Both the position numbers and the translations under genes were made by a program. Under the pieces are notes generated by a model that was not told the origin of the DNA, did no database searches, and was given only the letters and a program-made list of their open reading frames with translations. A DNA stretch of 10,562 nucleotides from Verrucomicrobiota bacterium (GTDB taxonomy: Bacteria; Verrucomicrobiota; Lentisphaeria; Oligosphaerales; Oligosphaeraceae): positions 1 to 10,562 of the forward strand of contig JAKLHU010000033.1 of assembly GCA_022709995.1 (NCBI GenBank), in the 5' to 3' direction. Below, piece after piece: positions 7,056 through 10,562 of this stretch (within the stretch, counting starts at the first letter, position 1; each line of letters opens with the position of its first letter).

Positions 7056-7458
7056 TATGTCCTCCAAGGCCTTCCAGTCAGCTTTTCCTTGCCGCCAACT
7101 GTTTTTGCACTCGCCTTCGCGTGACTTTCTCCATGTTGCCTATTAAATTACCACCGCTTCCCAGAGATACAAACCCCGAAAACAACTTTTCCATCACTTT
7201 TTTCGCGATTTTTACAACCATTCGGTTGCGAAGCGTCTCCCGCAGCCCTCCCGCGGCCTGGGGGACGGCTGGAGACAAAGTCACAATTGACACGTCATCA
7301 ATAAAATAAACAAAACGATTCGGCGCCGTTCTCCTTTCAACCAAAAGACGAACAGCACCCGGCTGTCGGCTCACCGCAACGTTTTTTTCGCAACCGATTA
7401 GAAGCATTTCCTTGACCGGCATCCAGCCTCGCACCACCCTTTCCCCCAGGAGCCCCGC
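7056..7458. other. 403-bp divergent leader between PEP-CTERM-like and GH28-like genes
   Basis: No gene is supported here. The stretch 7140-7220 and the stretch 7280-7320 are A+T-rich against a GC-rich background and should contain the two divergent promoters. A perfect TTGACA (7287-7292) precedes the A/T run at 7298-7316, but the best -10 match, TAAAAT at 7302-7307, is only 9 bp away, so no properly spaced promoter can be named. GTCACAATTGAC (7280-7291) has GTCA/TGAC arms around CAAT and overlaps the TTGACA; it could be an operator. The plus-strand gene has AGGAG at 7448-7452, 6 nt before its ATG. Confidence 0.5.
7061..7065 (-). promoter_or_regulatory. Shine-Dalgarno of the PEP-CTERM-like gene
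   Basis: GGAGG on the minus strand is 5 nt upstream of the ATG at 7055 and overlaps the alternative TTG codon, which excludes that longer start. Confidence 0.7.
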
Positions 7459-8601
7459 ATGACCACCCATCACCTCGCCCCCAGCACAGACGGACATCTG
7501 ATCCAGGCCGCCATCGACCAGGCCAGCGCGGCCGGCGGCGGCGTCGTCTGCCTGCAACCCGGCATCCACATGACGGGAACCATTTACCTTAAAAGCAACG
7601 TCGAGCTGCATCTGTGCAGCGGCGCCAAGCTGCAAGGCTTCGACCGCCCGGAACTCTACGACGACTTCACCGACCCCGGTTTCGACGCCGTCTCGCCGGA
7701 AAAAAGCCGCAAATGCCTGCTGGCGGCCAAGCATGCCGAGAACATCGCCGTCACCGGCCTGGGCGAAATCAACGGCGCGGGCCCGGCCTTCTACGACACC
7801 AACGTCGCGCCCGGCGCCTTCTTCGCCAAGCCGCCGCACCCGCGGCCGCGCATGGTGCAGTTCTACAACTGCAAAAACGTCCGCGTCGACGGCGTCTCCT
7901 TCGTCGATTCGCCCAGCTGGACCTTCTGGCTCCTGGGTTGCGAAGACGTGTATATCACGCGCATCCGCCTCCACGGCTGCCAACAGATGATCAACAACGA
8001 CGGCATTGACATTGACGACTGTCGCCGCGTGACCGTCAGCGACTGCCACATCACCACCGGCGACGACTGCATCATCCTGCGCGCCATCCGCCGTGGCCCC
8101 GAACACCACGCCCTCTGCGAAGACGTCACCGTCACCAACTGCGTCCTCAACAGCCGCTGCCAGGGCATCCGCATCGGCTGCCCGAGCGACGACACCATCC
8201 GCAACGCCACCTTCAGCAACATCGTCATCCACGGCGCCGGCAACGGCATCAACATCAACAACCCGGTCCGCTACCTGCGCGCCGGCGACACCGGCTTCCT
8301 GCACCTCTCCAACCTGGTGTTCACCAACTTCACCATCGACGCCGGCCGCGTCCCGCTCTGGATCAATGTCGAAAAATCGGTCAAGCTGCGCCATCTCGGC
8401 AGCATGACTTTCAGCAACTTCCGGATCCGCGCCCCGCAGCCGATCCGCCTGGACGGATGCCCGGAAACCCCCATTGAAGACATCACGTTGAGCGACGTGT
8501 CGATCACCACCACGGCCTCGGTTCCGCTGGTCGCCGAGCACGTCCGCCGCCTGTCCCTGAACCACGTCGAATGCACGGCCATGCCAGCGACCGAGGCCTG
8601 A
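7459..8601 (+). CDS. GH28-like right-handed beta-helix protein (polygalacturonase-related)
   Basis: The 380-residue protein shows the coil repeats of a parallel beta-helix and two GH28 landmarks. NNDGIDIDDC (179-188) corresponds to the NTDG motif, and TTGDDCIIL (199-207) to the (G/Q)DD motif, giving the three acidic residues D181, D202 and D203. The next family motif, normally with an active-site His (GHG), appears as RCQGIRIG (233-240) with Gln before Gly. The Arg-Lys of the RIK motif is not evident, although an INNP segment at 266-269 is nearby. GH28 enzymes hydrolyse galacturonan, rhamnogalacturonan and similar linkages by inversion. Most are secreted, whereas this one starts MTTHHLAPSTDGH with no signal peptide, so it probably acts on imported oligosaccharides. 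Uronate specificity is not established. It starts a two-gene unit with the isomerase 81 bp downstream. A lyase or epimerase-type beta-helix is a less likely alternative. Confidence 0.82.
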   Translation: MTTHHLAPSTDGHLIQAAIDQASAAGGGVVCLQPGIHMTGTIYLKSNVELHLCSGAKLQGFDRPELYDDFTDPGFDAVSPEKSRKCLLAAKHAENIAVTGLGEINGAGPAFYDTNVAPGAFFAKPPHPRPRMVQFYNCKNVRVDGVSFVDSPSWTFWLLGCEDVYITRIRLHGCQQMINNDGIDIDDCRRVTVSDCHITTGDDCIILRAIRRGPEHHALCEDVTVTNCVLNSRCQGIRIGCPSDDTIRNATFSNIVIHGAGNGININNPVRYLRAGDTGFLHLSNLVFTNFTIDAGRVPLWINVEKSVKLRHLGSMTFSNFRIRAPQPIRLDGCPETPIEDITLSDVSITTTASVPLVAEHVRRLSLNHVECTAMPATEA

Positions 8602-8617
8602 CCCAGACCGCCCCGGC

Positions 8618-8644
8618 CCGGCCGCACCAACCCCGACCGGCCGG
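8618..8644 (+). other. intercistronic inverted repeat, CCGGCCG/CGGCCGG
   Basis: Arms of 7 bp at 8618-8624 and 8638-8644 enclose a 13-nt loop between the GH28-like stop and the isomerase start. There is no T-run. It resembles the GGCCGG-rich hairpin after the aminotransferase gene, but such words are common in this GC-rich DNA, so function is doubtful. Confidence 0.25.
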
Positions 8645-8682
8645 CGCCGAACCTTCTCCCTCTCCACCAGCAAGGACAAGAC

Positions 8683-10050
8683 ATGAACAATAAACTCTTC
8701 CCGGTCCGGGCCGCCTTGGTCGGCTTCGGCGAAGTCAACACGCCAAAGGAATTCCTCACCGGCCGCTGCCAAGACGCCGTCAACGTCCTGCGCCAGCGCG
8801 GCGTCGAGGTGCTGGCGGCGCCGATTGTCCGCGACGACCCGGACGGCAAACTGGCTGCCGACGCCGTCGCCGCCATCGGGGGTCACGACTTCGACGCCCT
8901 GGTCGTCTGCGTCGCCGGCTGGATTCCATCCTGGGCGGTCGTCAAAACGATCGAGCCGTTCAAGCACAAGCCGATTCTGCTCTGGGGACTGAGCGGCTGG
9001 TACGATGACGGCCATTTCGTCACCACCGCCGACCAGGCCGGCACCACCGCGTTGCGCCACCCCCTGCAGGAGATGGGCTTCAACCTCAAATACCTGGTCA
9101 ATTTCAAGGGCTCCCGGTCGCGCGACGACGAAGCGGCCGCGTTCATCCACGTCGCCGCGGCGTCACGCTGGCTGCGCCAGGCCGTCATCGGCATGTGCGG
9201 CTACCGCGACATGCGGTTGTACGGAACCATGTACGACGGCACCGCCTTGAAGGCCGCCATCGGCCCGGAAATCGAACACCTCGACCTGCTTGAAATCCAA
9301 AGTATCGCCCAGACCATCCCGGCGGCGGAAATCGCGGCGGCGGCCAGCGACTTGCAGAAACGCTGGCACTTCACCCGGCCGCCACAACCGGGCACCGTGG
9401 AGAATTCCGTCCGCCTGGCCCTGGCCTTCCAACGCAAAATCACGGAGCGCGGCTACCAGGCCTTCTCCTTCTGCGACGTCGACGGCGTCAAAAAGCTGCT
9501 GCAATTCGCGCCGGCCGGCGCCCTGACCTATCTGCATGACCTGGTCGACATCCCGACCGTGCCGGAAAACGACGCGTATGGCGCCGTGACCCAGCTGATC
9601 CTGCGGGCCTTGACCGGAACCACGCCGGCCTACTTGGAATTCTATGAATTCACCGAAAAATCGGCGCTCATGGGCGTGCCGGACTACGTCCCGGCCGCCA
9701 TCGTCTCCGGCCAGGTGACGGTGATGCCGAACGCCTTCGGGTCATTCGGCGAAGGACTGCTGAACGTGTCAAAACTGCAGACCGGCCCGGTGACCATTTC
9801 CCGCCTGGCCCGCTCCGGAAACCGCTTCGTCATGCACTGCGTCAAAGGCGAGGCGACCACGCCCGAGACCTGGGAAGAAGCCGGATGGGCGCCGCCGGCG
9901 CCCCAGCTGCCCAGCCTGGAAGTGACCCTCGACGGCCACGCCGACGAGTTCCTCTCCAAAGTCCTGGGACAGCACTACATCCTGACCTACGGCGACCAGC
10001 GGCACCTGCTCGTAGAGTACTGCCGCCTCAATGGCATCGACCGGCTCTGA
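8683..10050 (+). CDS. FucI/AraA-like sugar isomerase family protein
   Basis: The 455-residue product fits the L-fucose/L-arabinose isomerase-like family: an N-terminal alpha/beta region (about 1-170) and a C-terminal domain with likely metal ligands. The block DIPTVPENDAYGAVTQLILRAL (289-310) matches the family pattern of an acidic metal ligand in CEgD-type sequence followed by GA and a helix; E295 is the candidate. YLEFYEF (317-323) supplies the second acidic position, and GQHYILTYGDQR (429-440; H431) the C-terminal His. Such enzymes use Mn2+ or Mg2+ to interconvert aldoses and ketoses. The usual Cys-Glu and Asp are replaced by Pro-Glu and Glu, so the substrate may not be fucose or arabinose. 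The ATG is preceded by AAGGA with a 6-nt gap. No signal peptide is present. It follows the GH28-like gene by 81 bp and is probably co-transcribed, isomerising a sugar that enzyme releases (inference). Confidence 0.82.
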   Translation: MNNKLFPVRAALVGFGEVNTPKEFLTGRCQDAVNVLRQRGVEVLAAPIVRDDPDGKLAADAVAAIGGHDFDALVVCVAGWIPSWAVVKTIEPFKHKPILLWGLSGWYDDGHFVTTADQAGTTALRHPLQEMGFNLKYLVNFKGSRSRDDEAAAFIHVAAASRWLRQAVIGMCGYRDMRLYGTMYDGTALKAAIGPEIEHLDLLEIQSIAQTIPAAEIAAAASDLQKRWHFTRPPQPGTVENSVRLALAFQRKITERGYQAFSFCDVDGVKKLLQFAPAGALTYLHDLVDIPTVPENDAYGAVTQLILRALTGTTPAYLEFYEFTEKSALMGVPDYVPAAIVSGQVTVMPNAFGSFGEGLLNVSKLQTGPVTISRLARSGNRFVMHCVKGEATTPETWEEAGWAPPAPQLPSLEVTLDGHADEFLSKVLGQHYILTYGDQRHLLVEYCRLNGIDRL

Positions 10051-10057
10051 ACCGGTC
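10039..10057. terminator. possible shared stop-codon hairpin between isomerase and tatC
   Basis: GACCGG (10039-10044) and CCGGTC (10052-10057) form a 6-bp stem with a 7-nt loop that overlaps the stop codons of both convergent genes, which are only 5 bp apart. No T-run follows on either side, so its role as a terminator is weakly supported. Confidence 0.25.
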
Positions 10058-10454
10058 AGCCACGCCCATCGACTGCCGCGCCCACGGCGGCCGCCGATGG
10101 GACAATGCCTTCCCGGCGCCCGGCCCAGAACAGCCCGAGCTCAAACAGCAGCCAGGTTGGAATCGCCAGCAGAAGCTGACTGATGACATCCGGCGGCGTC
10201 AAAATCGCCGCCGCAATCAGAATGACGGTCATGACAATCGGCCGGCGGCGACGCAAATCGGCAGCACTGACCAAGCCCAGCCGAACGGCCGGCACCACCA
10301 GCACCGGCGTCTGGAACATCAGCCCAAAGGCCAGCGACAGCCACCCCGACAGACCGAGAAACTGGGCCAGGCCCAGCATGGGCCGCAGCTGATCATCGGC
10401 AAATTGACTGGAAAACTGCATCAGCAACGGCAACACCAGACGATTGCGCGGAAC
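10056..10454 (-). CDS. tatC: TatC, C-terminal half only (twin-arginine translocase)
   Basis: From about 10442 down to the stop at 10056-10058 the frame encodes the second half of TatC, the membrane receptor for folded twin-arginine precursors. PLLMQFSSQFADDQLRPML leads into a transmembrane segment ending MFQTPVLVV. DLRRRRP and then ILTPPDVISQLLLAIP follow, closely matching the conserved TPPD.SQ.LLAIP of TatC, and the last helix ends FELGLFWAG. TatC normally has about 250 residues and six helices; roughly 130 residues and three helices remain. Upstream the frame reads VPRNR instead of the expected hydrophobic residues and meets a TAG at 10455-10457. No start codon with a ribosome site is visible. 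The loss could be a real truncation, a rearrangement, or a bad sequence end. The gene is convergent to the sugar operon and not functionally tied to it. Confidence 0.88.
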   Translation of the reverse strand, partial: VPRNRLVLPLLMQFSSQFADDQLRPMLGLAQFLGLSGWLSLAFGLMFQTPVLVVPAVRLGLVSAADLRRRRPIVMTVILIAAAILTPPDVISQLLLAIPTWLLFELGLFWAGRREGIVPSAAAVGAAVDGRG

Positions 10455-10562
10455 CTACAGGGCCGGCGATAAATACCAACCTAGCGTTTGTGGTGGATGC
10501 GCTGTCTATTGTCGGTAATCCAGACCCACTTGTAGAACCTCCACCTTCAATCGTAGTAGTTG
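10443..10562. other. composition break at the right edge, origin unknown
   Basis: The last 120 bp do not encode the expected TatC N-terminal half in any minus-strand frame, and G+C is close to one half against about two thirds elsewhere. A minus-strand frame without stops from 10562 to about 10393 gives a Ser/Thr/Gly-rich peptide, and a plus-strand frame reads through to the edge as well; neither has a recognisable domain. It could be a foreign insertion junction or an assembly or read-end chimera. Confidence 0.5.

Noticed and set aside
7078..9150. A 690-codon open frame on the minus strand
   Set aside because: It runs antisense to the GH28-like and isomerase genes and has the Asp/Ala/Val/Gly-rich composition expected from the complement of GC-biased codons. 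It has no domain, and both plus-strand genes have strong family matches and ribosome sites.
10393..10562. A stop-free minus-strand frame giving a Ser/Thr/Gly-rich peptide into the right edge
   Set aside because: It overlaps the TatC frame in its lower part, has no domain, and is too short to separate from chance. It is noted only as part of the edge anomaly.

Overview
This is a GC-rich bacterial window: roughly two thirds G+C by eye, with strong third-position G/C bias that creates long antisense shadow frames. The gene set suggests a carbohydrate-degrading member of the PVC superphylum (Lentisphaerota, Kiritimatiellota, Verrucomicrobiota or Planctomycetota). The reasons are a PEP-CTERM-like surface protein, a Gfo/Idh/MocA oxidoreductase, a ceramidase-family protein in a sugar locus, a GH28-like protein and a FucI-like isomerase. 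The taxonomic placement is inference; no rRNA or marker gene other than a partial tatC is present.

Layout. 1-956 is the 3' part of an alpha/beta-hydrolase (esterase-like) gene. 975-1730 (minus, convergent) is a DeoR-family repressor. A 370-bp divergent intergenic region follows (1731-2100), with a 9-bp tandem repeat, two inverted repeats that look like operators and a candidate sigma70-type promoter. 2101-6243 holds three plus-strand genes in close succession: a class-III PLP aminotransferase, a Gfo/Idh/MocA dehydrogenase and a ceramidase-family hydrolase. A strong hairpin at 6299-6330 with a T-tract on the minus strand terminates the minus-strand PEP-CTERM-like gene (6372-7055). After a 403-bp divergent leader, a second plus-strand pair encodes a GH28-like beta-helix protein and a FucI/AraA-like sugar isomerase (7459-10050). 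At the right edge, convergent to the isomerase, lies the C-terminal half of tatC (10056 to about 10442). Its reading frame breaks where base composition falls to about 50% GC.

How it may work together (inference). A DeoR-type repressor senses a phosphorylated sugar or related intermediate and controls the divergent operon. The enzymes would deacylate and cleave a glycan-derived oligosaccharide (esterase, GH28-like), isomerise a released sugar (FucI-like), and oxidise or aminate a sugar derivative (Gfo/Idh/MocA, aminotransferase). None of the five complete enzymes has a recognisable signal peptide, so they probably act in the cytoplasm on imported oligomers. The substrate cannot be read from the sequence. 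No transporter, kinase or aldolase is in view. I saw no CRISPR array, tRNA, rRNA, insertion sequence or attachment site.
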